A stretch of 33,430 nucleotides of DNA from an uncultured Oscillospiraceae bacterium (GCA_900543395.1 UQQT01000025.1:1-33430), one strand, 5' to 3'. Positions 7,693 through 16,271 are shown, counted from the stretch's first letter. Numbers and translations are program-made. The notes: generated from the sequence alone by a model not told the origin.

Positions 7693-8496
7693 TTATGAAA
7701 GCTTTATAAGGTCAATGCACTTAACGGGGCATGCTTCGTGACATTTTCCGCAGCCGGTGCATTTGTCATAATCAACGTGAGCGGCGAACTTATCGACCGT
7801 TACGGCTCCGGCTTCGCACGTTTTAACGCACTTCATACAGCCTATGCACGCAGATTTGCACTCTTTTCTCGCAATAACGCCCTTGTCGTGATTCTTGCAC
7901 AGAACCGCAGCTTTCGTCTCGTGAAGAGGCAGAAGCTCTATAAGCTTCTTCGGACAGGTGTTTACGCACTTTTTGCACGCACGGCACGCGAGAGGATTGA
8001 TTCTTGCGATTCCGTCGCATATATGAATCGCGTCGAACGGACATACCTTTACGCAGTCGCCGAGTCCGAGACAGCCGAATATGCACTCCTTCTCTCCGCC
8101 GTAAAGCTGCTGAGCCATACGGCACGAGTCTACGCCGATATAATTCATCTTTTTAACGGCGGTATCATTATATCCCTGACAGAGAACGACTGCAGCCATA
8201 GGCTTGACCTCGCCGGCTTCGAGTCCCATGATCTCAGCAATTTTCTTCGAGACCTCAGCGCCTCCGGGATTGCACAGCGCGGTATTCGTCGTCTCGCCCT
8301 TTGAGAGAGCCGAGGCATAGCCCGCGCAGCCCGAATATCCGCACGAACCGCAGTTCGCGCCGGGGAGACATTCGGTTATCTCCTCCGCCTTTTCATCCTT
8401 GGGAACAGCCATAACGATTGAAAAAACAGCCAGTAAAAGTCCCGCGGCAAGTCCGATTCCGCCTACTGTAAGGACGGCAAGCAATATAGGATTCAT
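7693..8496 (-). CDS. rnfB: Rnf complex subunit B, iron-sulfur protein
   Basis: RnfB is the ferredoxin-facing subunit of the Rnf complex, which couples electron flow between reduced ferredoxin and NAD+ to ion pumping across the membrane. The 267-residue protein has one N-terminal membrane anchor (about 4-30), then the four-cysteine 4Fe-4S domain (Cys43, 49, 52, 57 in the CLPGANCGSCGYSGC stretch), and in the C-terminal half several ferredoxin-type clusters: CLGLGDCVKVCP, CRACKKCVNTCP, CIGCMKCVKTC and CTGCGKCHEACP. Its place as the last gene of the C-D-G-E-A-B order is standard. The ATG has GGAGG 9 bases upstream. It ends just before the bidirectional terminator. Confidence 0.95.
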   Translation of the reverse strand: MNPILLAVLTVGGIGLAAGLLLAVFSIVMAVPKDEKAEEITECLPGANCGSCGYSGCAGYASALSKGETTNTALCNPGGAEVSKKIAEIMGLEAGEVKPMAAVVLCQGYNDTAVKKMNYIGVDSCRMAQQLYGGEKECIFGCLGLGDCVKVCPFDAIHICDGIARINPLACRACKKCVNTCPKKLIELLPLHETKAAVLCKNHDKGVIARKECKSACIGCMKCVKTCEAGAVTVDKFAAHVDYDKCTGCGKCHEACPVKCIDLIKLS

Positions 8497-8511
8497 ACTC
8501 TAAGCCCTCCT

Positions 8512-9102
8512 TTACATAAGTCCCATACCCTCGACAATGCCGGTAAAGCCGACAAACGAGAGCGAGACAAGCGACGCGGCGATAAGCGTTATAGGAAGTC
8601 CCTTTAACGACTCGGGGATATCGCACGTCTCCATTTTCTGACGCACGCCCGCGAAAAGAACCATCGCCAGCATAAATCCGAGACCGCCTCCGAGCGAATT
8701 TATCATCGACTGTCCGAATGTGTAGCCGTTGTCGAAGTTTAAGAGGACAACGCCGAGAACCGCGCAGTTGGTCGTGATGAGAGGGAGATAAATTCCCAGC
8801 GCGTTATAAAGCGGAGGCATAAATTTTTTCAGAACTATCTCAACCATCTGAACGAGAGCCGCGATAACGAGTATGCAGACGATCGTCTGAAGATATCCAA
8901 GGTCGTGCGACTGTAAGAAGTTATTGATGGGATAAGTCGCCGCCGTTGAAATAAGCATTACGACTACGACGGCGGAGCTCATTCCGACAGCCGTGCCGAG
9001 CTTCTTTGAAACGCCCAAAAACGGGCATATACCGAGGAACTTTGCGAGAACAAAGTTCTGCGTCAGAAGTCCCATTACGAGAAGAGCAATATAGAATTTC
9101 AT
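8512..9102 (-). CDS. rnfA: Rnf complex subunit A, integral membrane protein
   Basis: The 196-residue protein has six predicted membrane helices and matches the RnfA/RnfE/NqrD/NqrE family. NFVLAKFLGICPFLGVSKK near the N-terminus and LPLITTNCAVLGVVLLN in the middle are hallmarks; the conserved cysteines in these half-helices (CPFLG and NCAVLG) are known in the family to hold a membrane-embedded iron-sulfur centre shared with RnfE. The ATG overlaps the rnfE stop in an ATGA, suggesting translational coupling, and GGAGG lies 10 bases upstream. Confidence 0.95.
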   Translation of the reverse strand: MKFYIALLVMGLLTQNFVLAKFLGICPFLGVSKKLGTAVGMSSAVVVVMLISTAATYPINNFLQSHDLGYLQTIVCILVIAALVQMVEIVLKKFMPPLYNALGIYLPLITTNCAVLGVVLLNFDNGYTFGQSMINSLGGGLGFMLAMVLFAGVRQKMETCDIPESLKGLPITLIAASLVSLSFVGFTGIVEGMGLM

Positions 9103-9908
9103 GAATTACCCGCCTCCCCGTCTGTTGTTTTAACATTTTCGTCCGTTTTTGCGCTCATACCGCACTCGGCTCTCTGCTCGTCGGACATATGCGTGCAGGT
9201 CGAAGCCATCGGACAGTGCTTGCATCCGTGAAGCTCCGCTTTGGGAAGTCCTTTTTCGTCGGATATCTTATTGGCAAGAGCGATAAGAATACCGAATACG
9301 AAAAATCCGCCTGCAGGGAGAATGAACAGAGTCATCGGAGCAAGGCCGATTTTCGAAAGCCCCTCGGTAAAATCGAAGCCCTTGAACGTAACTCCGAATA
9401 TTCCGAGAAGATTATCGGCTCCCGAGAGGAACGTTCCGGCGCCGAGGATTTCTCTTATCGTACCCATTATGAACAGCGATGCCGTAAAGCCCACGCCCAT
9501 TCCGAGTCCGTCGAGAGCGGAGGCTCCCACGGGATTCTTACTTGCGAAGGCTTCGGCTCTGCCGAGGATTATACAGTTAACGACTATAAGAGGAAGATAT
9601 ACGCCCAGCGCGTCGTTGAGCGCGGGAACGTAAGCCTTAACGACCATCTGAACGAGCGTAACGAACGAGGCTATTATAACTATGTACGCGGGGATTCTGA
9701 CCTTTGAGGGAATCACCTTTCTAAGAGCCGAAATAGCGACGTTCGAGCACACGAGAACTATCGTGGCGGCTATGCCCATACCTATGGCGTTTATCGCCGA
9801 TGTCGTGACGGCAAGCGTCGGACAGGTTCCGAGAACAAGTCTCAAAACGGGATTTTCTTTTATAATGCCTTTGGTAAACTCCTTACCGAGGCTTCTTTTT
9901 TCCTCCAT
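9099..9908 (-). CDS. rnfE: Rnf complex subunit E with a cysteine-rich C-terminal extension
   Basis: RnfE is the membrane partner of RnfA. The 269-residue protein shows KENPVLRLVLGTCPTLAVTTSA and LPLIVVNCIILGRAEAFA, the two inverted half-helices with conserved cysteines, and GAGTFLSGADNLLG. The family core ends near residue 215. After it comes a soluble tail of about 50 residues with four cysteines (229, 232, 238, 249) in a C-x2-C-x5-C-x10-C pattern and several His, followed by an acidic end. Such a tail could bind a metal or iron-sulfur cluster; I cannot say how common it is. The start is an ATG immediately after the rnfG stop, with GGAGG 8 bases upstream. Confidence 0.94.
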   Translation of the reverse strand: MEEKRSLGKEFTKGIIKENPVLRLVLGTCPTLAVTTSAINAIGMGIAATIVLVCSNVAISALRKVIPSKVRIPAYIVIIASFVTLVQMVVKAYVPALNDALGVYLPLIVVNCIILGRAEAFASKNPVGASALDGLGMGVGFTASLFIMGTIREILGAGTFLSGADNLLGIFGVTFKGFDFTEGLSKIGLAPMTLFILPAGGFFVFGILIALANKISDEKGLPKAELHGCKHCPMASTCTHMSDEQRAECGMSAKTDENVKTTDGEAGNS

Positions 9909-10478
9909 TTACGCCGCCTCCTTTGACAGATTTTCGTTATAGAATCCGACCGCGGAGTTTACCGCCGACGTAACGGCTTTAGACGTAATCGTCGCGCTCG
10001 TTATCGCCTGAATCTGTTCGGATTCCGATGCCGAACCCTTGACAACCGACAATGTTCCCGACTTGCCCGTAAACTGCGACAGCCACGATTCCTTTTTTGC
10101 GTTCATTCCGAGCCCCGGAGTCTCGTCAATTGAGAGAATCTGCAGTCCCGTGATTTTTCCGTCCTCGTCCAGTCCGGTCATGACGGTTATCGTTCCGCCG
10201 TAGCCCTTTGCGCTTGTCGTAAAGACGTAGCCGACGGTTTCGCCGTCCGCTCCCTTGCCCTCGACGTACGAAACTCCGTCTTTTTCAACCGGATCACCGA
10301 ACGATTTCGCGTCGGAGAGAACGACTTTTCTCGACTTTACCTCGCTCTCATAATTTATCTTGCTGATAATCGGGGACGTAACGTTGTTTACAAACGCAAG
10401 AATTCCCGAGCATACAAGACCGATTACAAGAAGAGCGACAGTAGGCAGTATAACTTCTTTGGGTGAAAATTTTTTCAT
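9909..10478 (-). CDS. rnfG: Rnf complex subunit G, covalent FMN protein
   Basis: RnfG carries an FMN attached through a threonine by ApbE and passes electrons on the outer face of the membrane. The 189-residue protein has an N-terminal anchor (about 7-32) and an FMN-binding domain, with the DETPGLGMNA motif and the flavinylation site near the C-terminus. The site reads T-S-A-T-I-T (residues 160-165) where the textbook motif is S-G-A-T-x-T; Thr165 is the likely acceptor. I chose the ATG at 10478, which has GGAGG 9 bases upstream and follows the rnfD stop by 1 base. An upstream in-frame start would overlap the end of rnfD by about 40 bases and add only basic residues. An apbE gene lies four genes upstream in the same operon. 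Confidence 0.93.
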   Translation of the reverse strand: MKKFSPKEVILPTVALLVIGLVCSGILAFVNNVTSPIISKINYESEVKSRKVVLSDAKSFGDPVEKDGVSYVEGKGADGETVGYVFTTSAKGYGGTITVMTGLDEDGKITGLQILSIDETPGLGMNAKKESWLSQFTGKSGTLSVVKGSASESEQIQAITSATITSKAVTSAVNSAVGFYNENLSKEAA

Positions 10479-10479
10479 C

Positions 10480-11490
10480 TTATACCGCCTCCTTTTCTTT
10501 TGACTTTTTCTCTTTAACAAAACCGAAGGGAACGGGTCTGGTAAGAGTGTCTATATGAGGAGTAAGAATATTCATTAATATTATCGAATACGAAACGCCC
10601 TCGGGAAGCGAGCCGAACAGCCTTATTACGGACGTGATGATTCCGCATCCTATGCCGAATATAATCTTGCCCTTTGTGCTTATCGGGCTTGTCGCGTAGT
10701 CGGTCGCCATGAAGAACGCACCGAGCAGAAGTCCGCCAGAGAGAAGCTCGTAAGCGACAAACGTAAGATCGCCCCTGCCCGCAATGAGCATTATAACGGC
10801 GACGGTGCCTATAAACGTAAAAGGAATCGCGGGCTTGATGACTTTTCTCGCCATTAAGTAAATTCCGCCGGCTATGAGCGCGACGGCGCATCCCTCGCCG
10901 AGACATCCCTCTCTTATGCCGAACAGCATTTTAATAAGCGAAGGAAGCTCGCTGTCGGCCGCTATCTGAGAAGCAATATTTCCGCTCAAATCAAGCGCTG
11001 AAAGTCTCGCAAGCGGGGTTGCCGTCGTAACGGCGTCAACCGTCTGTTTCCACTGCAAGGGCTGAGTCCAGTCCGTCATTGCCGACGAGAACGATACAAG
11101 CATAATTATACGTCCCGCAATGGCGGGGTTTACGAAGTTCTGACCGATACCGCCGAAGCACTGCTTTGCTATAACTATTGCGGCGAACGAGCCAATAACG
11201 GCCATCCACAGCGGAATCGTCGACGGGAGATTGAACGCAAGCAAAAGTCCCGTGACTATCGCGCTCAAATCGCCTATCGTATTGTCTCTTTTGAGCACTT
11301 TTCTCGAAAGATATTCGAATAACACACAGCTGCCGACGCATACGGCTATGACGAGCAAAGCTCTGAGTCCGTACAGGAATACCGACGTTACCGCCGCGGG
11401 AATAAGCGATATAATAACGTCGCCCATGATGCCCGTTACCGTGTCCGCGCTGCGGACGTGCGGCGACGCGCTTACCGTAAGTCTGTTCAT
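10480..11490 (-). CDS. rnfD: Rnf complex subunit D, integral membrane flavoprotein
   Basis: RnfD is the large membrane subunit with a second covalent FMN and is thought to form part of the ion path. The 336-residue protein (from the start chosen here) begins MNRLTVSASPHVRS, typical of the family, and carries multiple membrane helices, the FGGIGQNFVNPAIAGR segment (112-127) and the flavinylation region TTATPLARL, with Thr158 as the probable FMN acceptor. The frame stays open 35 codons upstream, but the ATG at 11490 overlaps the rnfC stop in an ATGA, matches the family N-terminus and is the better choice. Confidence 0.94.
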   Translation of the reverse strand: MNRLTVSASPHVRSADTVTGIMGDVIISLIPAAVTSVFLYGLRALLVIAVCVGSCVLFEYLSRKVLKRDNTIGDLSAIVTGLLLAFNLPSTIPLWMAVIGSFAAIVIAKQCFGGIGQNFVNPAIAGRIIMLVSFSSAMTDWTQPLQWKQTVDAVTTATPLARLSALDLSGNIASQIAADSELPSLIKMLFGIREGCLGEGCAVALIAGGIYLMARKVIKPAIPFTFIGTVAVIMLIAGRGDLTFVAYELLSGGLLLGAFFMATDYATSPISTKGKIIFGIGCGIITSVIRLFGSLPEGVSYSIILMNILTPHIDTLTRPVPFGFVKEKKSKEKEAV

Positions 11491-12839
11491 TTCTTTGCGC
11501 CTGCCTCTCTTACGATTTGTTTGCCCAGTCTCATATACTGAACAAGCGGTTTGCCCGCGGGACATGAGTACGAACAGCTGCCGCACTCCATGCACACGCC
11601 GATTCCGAGCTTCGAAAGCGTTTCGGCGTCCTCTCTCAGGGCGTATTTTTCAAGAAGAGTCGGAACAAGGCTCATCGGACATGCAGCGGCACATCTTCCG
11701 CATCTTATACAGGCTCTTTCCTTTTTAAGCGCGCCCGTTTTTTCGCTGAATACGAGAAGCGCGTTATTATTTTTTACGAGAGGAGCAGTCGTATCGACTA
11801 TCGATATGCCCATCATGGGTCCGCCGGCTATGATTTTATAAGGCTCGGCGGAAAAACCTCCGCACGCGTCTATAAGCTTCTGAACCTCAATGCCTATGGG
11901 AACACGTAAATTCTTTGGATTTTTAACAGCGTCTCCGCTGACTGTTACCGAACGGCTGACGAGCGGTTTGCCCGTCTTTAAGTATCTTGCGGCAAACGAG
12001 ACGGAGGCTACGTTCATTACGACGCATCCGACATCCGCGGGAAGCTTGCCTATCGGAACCTTTCTGCCCGTCGCGGACTGAATCATCATTTTCTCGGCAC
12101 CCTGCGGATATTTTGATTCAAGAGCCATAACGTCGACCTTGAAATCCTTTTCCGTATTCTTAGACGCTATGTTTTTAAGAATTTCGATAGCGTCGGGCTT
12201 ATTGTCCTCAACCGCGATAACGATGTGTTTAAATCCGAGAAGCTCGGCAAGAGAATAAACTCCGCCCATAACGTCCCACGAATTATCGATACATTCGCGG
12301 TAGTCTACGGTGATGTACGGCTCGCACTCCGCCGCGTTTACGATAAGAGTGTCAATATTTTTGTCGGGCGGGAACGCAAGCTTAACGCTCGTCGGGAAGC
12401 CCGCGCCTCCGAGACCGACGAGTCCGGAAGCTCTTATTGCCTTTACAAGCTCTTCGCGCGTTTCGACCTTAGGCGGTTCGATTCCTTCAAAAAGTCTCAT
12501 TTCACCGTCGTTCTCGATAGTGACCGCGTCTACCATACTGCCGTTTGCAAGCTTTACGGGACCTATCGCCGTAACCTTACCTGAAATCGAAGCATGAACG
12601 GGCGCCGATACAAACGCGTCCGAATCGCCTACGACCTGACCTACGCCGACAATATCTCCGACTTTTACAGTCGGAGTACACGGTGCGCCTATGTGCTGCT
12701 GCATGGGCAGCAGAACCTTGTCGGGCATTTCGATTCTTTCCACAGGCAGGTCGGCGGTTATCTTACGGTGATCGACTTTGACTCCGCCTCTGACGTCCTT
12801 AACGGCTTTAAGAACGCCCTTCATATGGGCTTTGCTCAT
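11487..12839 (-). CDS. rnfC: Rnf complex subunit C, NADH-binding iron-sulfur flavoprotein
   Basis: RnfC is the peripheral cytoplasmic subunit that exchanges electrons with NAD(H). The 450-residue protein shows an N-terminal biotin-lipoyl-like part (LPMQQHIGAPCTPTVKVGDIVGVGQVVG), the nucleotide-binding GLGGAGFPTSVKL segment, and two 4Fe-4S motifs near the end, CIRCGRCAAACPMSLVP and CMECGSCSYSCPAGKPLVQYMR. Two in-frame ATGs lie six codons apart. I chose the one at 12839 because GGAGG sits 11 bases upstream of it, while the upstream ATG overlaps that site and has no ribosome binding site of its own. A 46-base gap separates it from the Gx-transporter gene; no clear promoter is seen there. Confidence 0.95.
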   Translation of the reverse strand: MSKAHMKGVLKAVKDVRGGVKVDHRKITADLPVERIEMPDKVLLPMQQHIGAPCTPTVKVGDIVGVGQVVGDSDAFVSAPVHASISGKVTAIGPVKLANGSMVDAVTIENDGEMRLFEGIEPPKVETREELVKAIRASGLVGLGGAGFPTSVKLAFPPDKNIDTLIVNAAECEPYITVDYRECIDNSWDVMGGVYSLAELLGFKHIVIAVEDNKPDAIEILKNIASKNTEKDFKVDVMALESKYPQGAEKMMIQSATGRKVPIGKLPADVGCVVMNVASVSFAARYLKTGKPLVSRSVTVSGDAVKNPKNLRVPIGIEVQKLIDACGGFSAEPYKIIAGGPMMGISIVDTTAPLVKNNNALLVFSEKTGALKKERACIRCGRCAAACPMSLVPTLLEKYALREDAETLSKLGIGVCMECGSCSYSCPAGKPLVQYMRLGKQIVREAGAKK

Positions 12840-12885
12840 ATTATTTTCTACCTCCATTTTTGCTTTATATAAAAATTTGAAATAA

Positions 12886-13416
12886 TTATCTGAATAAAAT
12901 TCTCTCTATCGGGGGAATGACAATCTTTAAAACAGTTCCCGTAACGACTCCGGAGCCTAACGCGCAGATTATCATAACCGGCATATATCCTATGACGGAG
13001 AACGTCGACATATAAAGGCCGGCGGCTGTCAGCTGCCCGATATTGTGAAACAGCGCTCCCGTAACAGACAGGAATATATATGAAAGATTCCTGCCGGTTT
13101 TTTTTGATACGGCGAGGACGGCTATGAGAATTACAACGCTTAACAGTCCGCCCGAAACACTCATAAAGAACGCGGCGGTTCCCCTTGTTATCAAAACGAA
13201 AACGGATTTTATAATAACGATTATAACCGCGTCGGCGTACGAAAAATTCAGGAGCGCGAACATGACGGCTATATTTGCAAATCCTATTTTCGCCCCGGGA
13301 GGCAGTGCCGATATCGGCGGTATCAGATTCTCGAGAAAAGACAGCGCAATCGCAAGCGCGGCCGCAATTCCCGTGTATGCGGCTCTTTTCGCCGCGGAAA
13401 TTTGTTTTTTCGGCAA
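12886..13416 (-). CDS. Gx transporter / heptaprenyl diphosphate synthase component I-like membrane protein (EetB-like)
   Basis: This 176-residue membrane protein has about five helices. The stretch ALSFLENLIPPISALPPGAKIGFANIAVMFAL near the N-terminus is the hallmark of the PF07456 family, annotated either as Gx transporter or as component I of heptaprenyl diphosphate synthase. Related proteins recur beside NusG-domain-II genes and Rnf or quinone-linked redox loci, and EetB of flavin-based extracellular electron transfer loci is of this type. Transport of a small molecule, perhaps related to flavin or quinone, is possible but unproven. Translation appears to begin at TTG (13416): AGGTG lies about 6 bases upstream, overlaps the preceding stop codon, and no in-frame ATG is close. 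Confidence 0.8.
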   Translation of the reverse strand: MPKKQISAAKRAAYTGIAAALAIALSFLENLIPPISALPPGAKIGFANIAVMFALLNFSYADAVIIVIIKSVFVLITRGTAAFFMSVSGGLLSVVILIAVLAVSKKTGRNLSYIFLSVTGALFHNIGQLTAAGLYMSTFSVIGYMPVMIICALGSGVVTGTVLKIVIPPIERILFR

Positions 13417-13425
13417 TTATATCAC

Positions 13426-13809
13426 CTAATACGAGATTATATCGGGGCTTTCGTCTTTTTCCGCCCCCGACAGCGTAATTACGACCTTTTCGGGAAGACA
13501 TGCGGCGGTGTCTCCTGGGTTTACAAGCTTCCCCGACTTTACGCACAGCTTGTCCTTACAGTCGCTTTGCTTAAAATATATGCATCCCTTTTCGACGCAA
13601 ACGACGACCCGCCCCGCGCACAGGGAAATATCATAATTTTCCGTTACGGTATCAAGCTCTATGGACTTCACCGTCTCGCCCGAACAGATAATCTGCGCCG
13701 TTACGCTTTTTTTATTCTCTTTGGAATAAATTATAAACGAAAACGAGCAGACGAGCAATATTATAATAATTACGGCGTCGCTTTTCTTAAAAAGCTTTCT
13801 TTCATTCAT
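13426..13809 (-). CDS. NusG-domain-II membrane-anchored protein (EetA-like)
   Basis: This 127-residue protein has an N-terminal membrane anchor (about 10-28, SDAVIIIILLVCSFSFII) and an extracytoplasmic NusG domain II (PF07009). The family signature is visible as CIYFKQSDCKDKLCVKSGKL (about residues 75-94), with the S-D-C-x-D-K-x-C-V pattern. This is not the transcription factor NusG: there is no NGN or KOW domain and it is anchored outside. Such proteins sit beside ApbE and Gx-transporter genes in flavin-based electron transfer loci (EetA in Listeria-type systems). The biochemical role is unknown. Its ATG overlaps the end of apbE by 8 bases, in a run where ATG occurs three times at four-base steps. 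Confidence 0.82.
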   Translation of the reverse strand: MNERKLFKKSDAVIIIILLVCSFSFIIYSKENKKSVTAQIICSGETVKSIELDTVTENYDISLCAGRVVVCVEKGCIYFKQSDCKDKLCVKSGKLVNPGDTAACLPEKVVITLSGAEKDESPDIISY

Positions 13810-14815
13810 TCATTGTCACGTTATCCTTTATTCCGTCGGTCATTTTAACACTTCCGTCGTCCATGATGAAAAACGCGTCGGCGGAGTATTTTTCGAGAAG
13901 CTCAAGACTCTTTTCGTACCCGAGAACAAAGCACGCGGTAGCGAGAGAATCGGCATAAACTCCGCTGTCGTACGTAACGACCGTAACGCTTTTAAGTCCG
14001 CTCTCGGCGGGACAGCCCGTAAAGGGGGAGAGGATATGATGATACGTTTTGCCGTCAGACTCAAAATACTTTTCATAGCTTCCCGATGTCGAAACGAAGC
14101 TGTCTTTATATAATTTAATAACGGCGATGTAACCCGTGTTGTCACGTTCGGGCTTTCTTACTCCGACGCCCCAGTGGTCTGAATTCGGATTTTTGCCGAA
14201 CACGCCTACGGTTCCGCCGACGGATACGACCGCACCCGAAACGCCCTTGGTATTTTTAAGAGCCGAAACCGCCTCGTCCGCGCCGGCGCCCTTGCCCGAC
14301 GCGCCGAGATCGAGATGAACGCCAGCGGGAACGCTTACGCTGCTACCCGATATTTTTATGTTTTGATATCCGACGAATGAAAGTCCCTTTTGAATCTCCT
14401 CGTCCGACGGTACCCTCTGATTATCTCCGCCGATATCCCACATTTCGGACAGATTTCCGACAGTGATATCGAGCGCGCCCGCGCTGTCCTTGCACACGTC
14501 GAGCGTCTTATTTATGACGGAAACCGTCTTTTCGTTTACCATTGCCGAAGAATCGGCGTTGATTTTGCTTATATCGCTGTTTCCGGCAGTCTTCGAAATG
14601 AGAGAATCAAGATTTTTGACAGCCGTCACCGCGCTTTCGACACCCTCGGACGTATGTCTGCCGTAAGCCTTTACGGTGATGACCGTACCCATTGCGACGT
14701 CCGTTTTCGAGTCCTCTCCGGTCTTGAAAAACAGTGCGTAAACACACGATACGGCAATAATTACGACAAAAACGGCTGTCAGCGGAATAACCGTATTTTT
14801 TTTCATCTGTTTCAT
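13802..14815 (-). CDS. apbE: FAD:protein FMN transferase
   Basis: ApbE attaches FMN from FAD to threonine residues of extracytoplasmic flavoproteins such as RnfG, RnfD and FMN-binding domains, using Mg2+. The 337-residue protein has an N-terminal hydrophobic segment (about 8-28) ending in a permissive lipobox (IAVSC), so it is probably a lipoprotein or a membrane-anchored protein on the outer face. Family motifs are AMGTVITVKAYG, HLDLGASGKGAGAD, VSTSGSYEKYF, the HHILSPFTGCPAE loop and the metal/FAD motif YADSLATACFVLG. The ATG overlaps the stop of the GH20 gene (ATGA), so the two are probably translationally coupled. No good ribosome binding site is seen at its start, which fits coupling. Its likely targets are encoded downstream in the same operon. 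Confidence 0.93.
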   Translation of the reverse strand: MKQMKKNTVIPLTAVFVVIIAVSCVYALFFKTGEDSKTDVAMGTVITVKAYGRHTSEGVESAVTAVKNLDSLISKTAGNSDISKINADSSAMVNEKTVSVINKTLDVCKDSAGALDITVGNLSEMWDIGGDNQRVPSDEEIQKGLSFVGYQNIKISGSSVSVPAGVHLDLGASGKGAGADEAVSALKNTKGVSGAVVSVGGTVGVFGKNPNSDHWGVGVRKPERDNTGYIAVIKLYKDSFVSTSGSYEKYFESDGKTYHHILSPFTGCPAESGLKSVTVVTYDSGVYADSLATACFVLGYEKSLELLEKYSADAFFIMDDGSVKMTDGIKDNVTMNE

Positions 14816-16245
14816 GGCAGTATACCGAAATGCTTTCCTATATCGCGAATTCTTTTATAAAACGGAACATTCCAAAAGCTCTCGTCAGCAGGCTCTATTC
14901 CCATCTTTTTAAGTATTGTAACAACCTTTGAAAGTCTTAATTTATAATCCGCGCAGTCCCTGTTTGATTCCTCTGTCCAGCCCGCCTCCGCGACGGCTGT
15001 CATTCTCGGGAAGAACATAAATTCCATCTGCTTATCATTGTCAATATATTCGCTCCACAAAGGCGTTTCCACGCCTATAATATGCCCTCTGCCGACCGCG
15101 TTCAGCTTATTCGATTCTATCTTGTAATTATAAACCTTATCAAGCGGAGTCATCCCGTACGGGTAGTCGAGATAATAGTGATAAAAATCGGATATGATAA
15201 CATCTCCGCCGGAGTTCGCGTGCTTTATACACAGCTCGTCCCTGTCCATCCACATCTGCGCGGTTATTTCTCCGTCGGCAAGACCGCTTTTAAGGCTCTC
15301 GTTCCAGCATATGACCTTTTTGCCCTTTGATTTTAAATATCCGGCAATCTCGTTTACGAAAAAGCCCTGAAGCTCCTCTTCGTTTTTAAGCCCCTCTTTT
15401 GCGATTTTCGCACGGCAGTAGGGACATCTGCGCCACTTGGTTTTTGGAGCCTCATCTCCGCCTATGTGTATATATTCGCCGTCGAATACCTCGCACACCT
15501 CGTCAAGCAGATCTTTTATAAACGAATACGTCGTGACCTTGCCCGCGCAGAGAATGTCGGGGAAAATACCCTGCTTCGTAACTACGTCAATATGCTTCTC
15601 CTCGCACGAAAGATACGGGTACGAGGCGATAAGCGACGAAACGTGACCGGGCATATCTATTTCGGGGATAACGGTTATGAATCTGTCACGGCAGTATTTT
15701 ACAATATCGGACATTTCCTCTCTCGTATAGAATCCGCCGTAACGCTCCTTAACGTGCTTTTTGCCGAAATCGGAGCTTTTTCTGTACGAACCGATCTCAT
15801 TGAGCAAGGGGTATTTTTTGCTTTCGAATCTGAAGCCCTGATCGTCTGAAATATGCCAGTGAAAAACGTTGAACTTAAAAAGAGCCGCCGCGTCTATCAT
15901 TTTCTTTATCTGCTTTACGGACGGCATGTGTCTTGCGGAGTCGAGCATAAAGCCCCTGTAACGGTACCTCGGCGAATCCTCTATACGGCAGCACGCAAGC
16001 CTGCCGTCGGGTGAAAGAAACGCAAGCTGCTTGAGCGTCTGCCATCCGCGGAAAAGCCCCTCGTCGGTCGACGAGGCAAGCGTTATGCTCTTTTCGGTAA
16101 TTTTGAGAATATACGACTCCGCGCCCTCAATATCGCAGTCGATGACCGTTTTTACGCTCTGCGCGAGATTTTCGTTCTCAAGTATTCTGTAATATCCGTC
16201 TGACTGAGTATAAATCTTTACCTGAGGTATAACGTCGGGTGCCAT
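14812..16245 (-). CDS. Cytoplasmic beta-N-acetylhexosaminidase (GH20)
   Basis: This 477-residue enzyme removes terminal beta-linked GlcNAc or GalNAc by substrate-assisted catalysis. It has a GH20b-type N-terminal domain (about 1-90) and a GH20 catalytic barrel with RGFMLDSARHM (97-107), FNVFHWHISDDQGFR (125-139), VIPEIDMPGH (192-201), the catalytic pair HIGGDE (Asp264-Glu265) and WNESLKSG in the later part. No signal peptide or anchor is seen, so it should act inside the cell, on imported aminosugar oligosaccharides or recycled wall fragments. It is the first gene after a promoter and overlaps apbE, so it appears to lead the Rnf operon, an unusual partnership. The ATG has GGAGG 8 bases upstream. 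Confidence 0.9.
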   Translation of the reverse strand: MAPDVIPQVKIYTQSDGYYRILENENLAQSVKTVIDCDIEGAESYILKITEKSITLASSTDEGLFRGWQTLKQLAFLSPDGRLACCRIEDSPRYRYRGFMLDSARHMPSVKQIKKMIDAAALFKFNVFHWHISDDQGFRFESKKYPLLNEIGSYRKSSDFGKKHVKERYGGFYTREEMSDIVKYCRDRFITVIPEIDMPGHVSSLIASYPYLSCEEKHIDVVTKQGIFPDILCAGKVTTYSFIKDLLDEVCEVFDGEYIHIGGDEAPKTKWRRCPYCRAKIAKEGLKNEEELQGFFVNEIAGYLKSKGKKVICWNESLKSGLADGEITAQMWMDRDELCIKHANSGGDVIISDFYHYYLDYPYGMTPLDKVYNYKIESNKLNAVGRGHIIGVETPLWSEYIDNDKQMEFMFFPRMTAVAEAGWTEESNRDCADYKLRLSKVVTILKKMGIEPADESFWNVPFYKRIRDIGKHFGILP

Positions 16246-16271
16246 AAAATATTCCTCCGATAATCATTAAA

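Noticed and set aside
12840..12885. Internal promoter before rnfC
   Set aside because: The 46-base gap is AT-rich, but I found no -35/-10 pair with proper spacing. A weak promoter is still possible.
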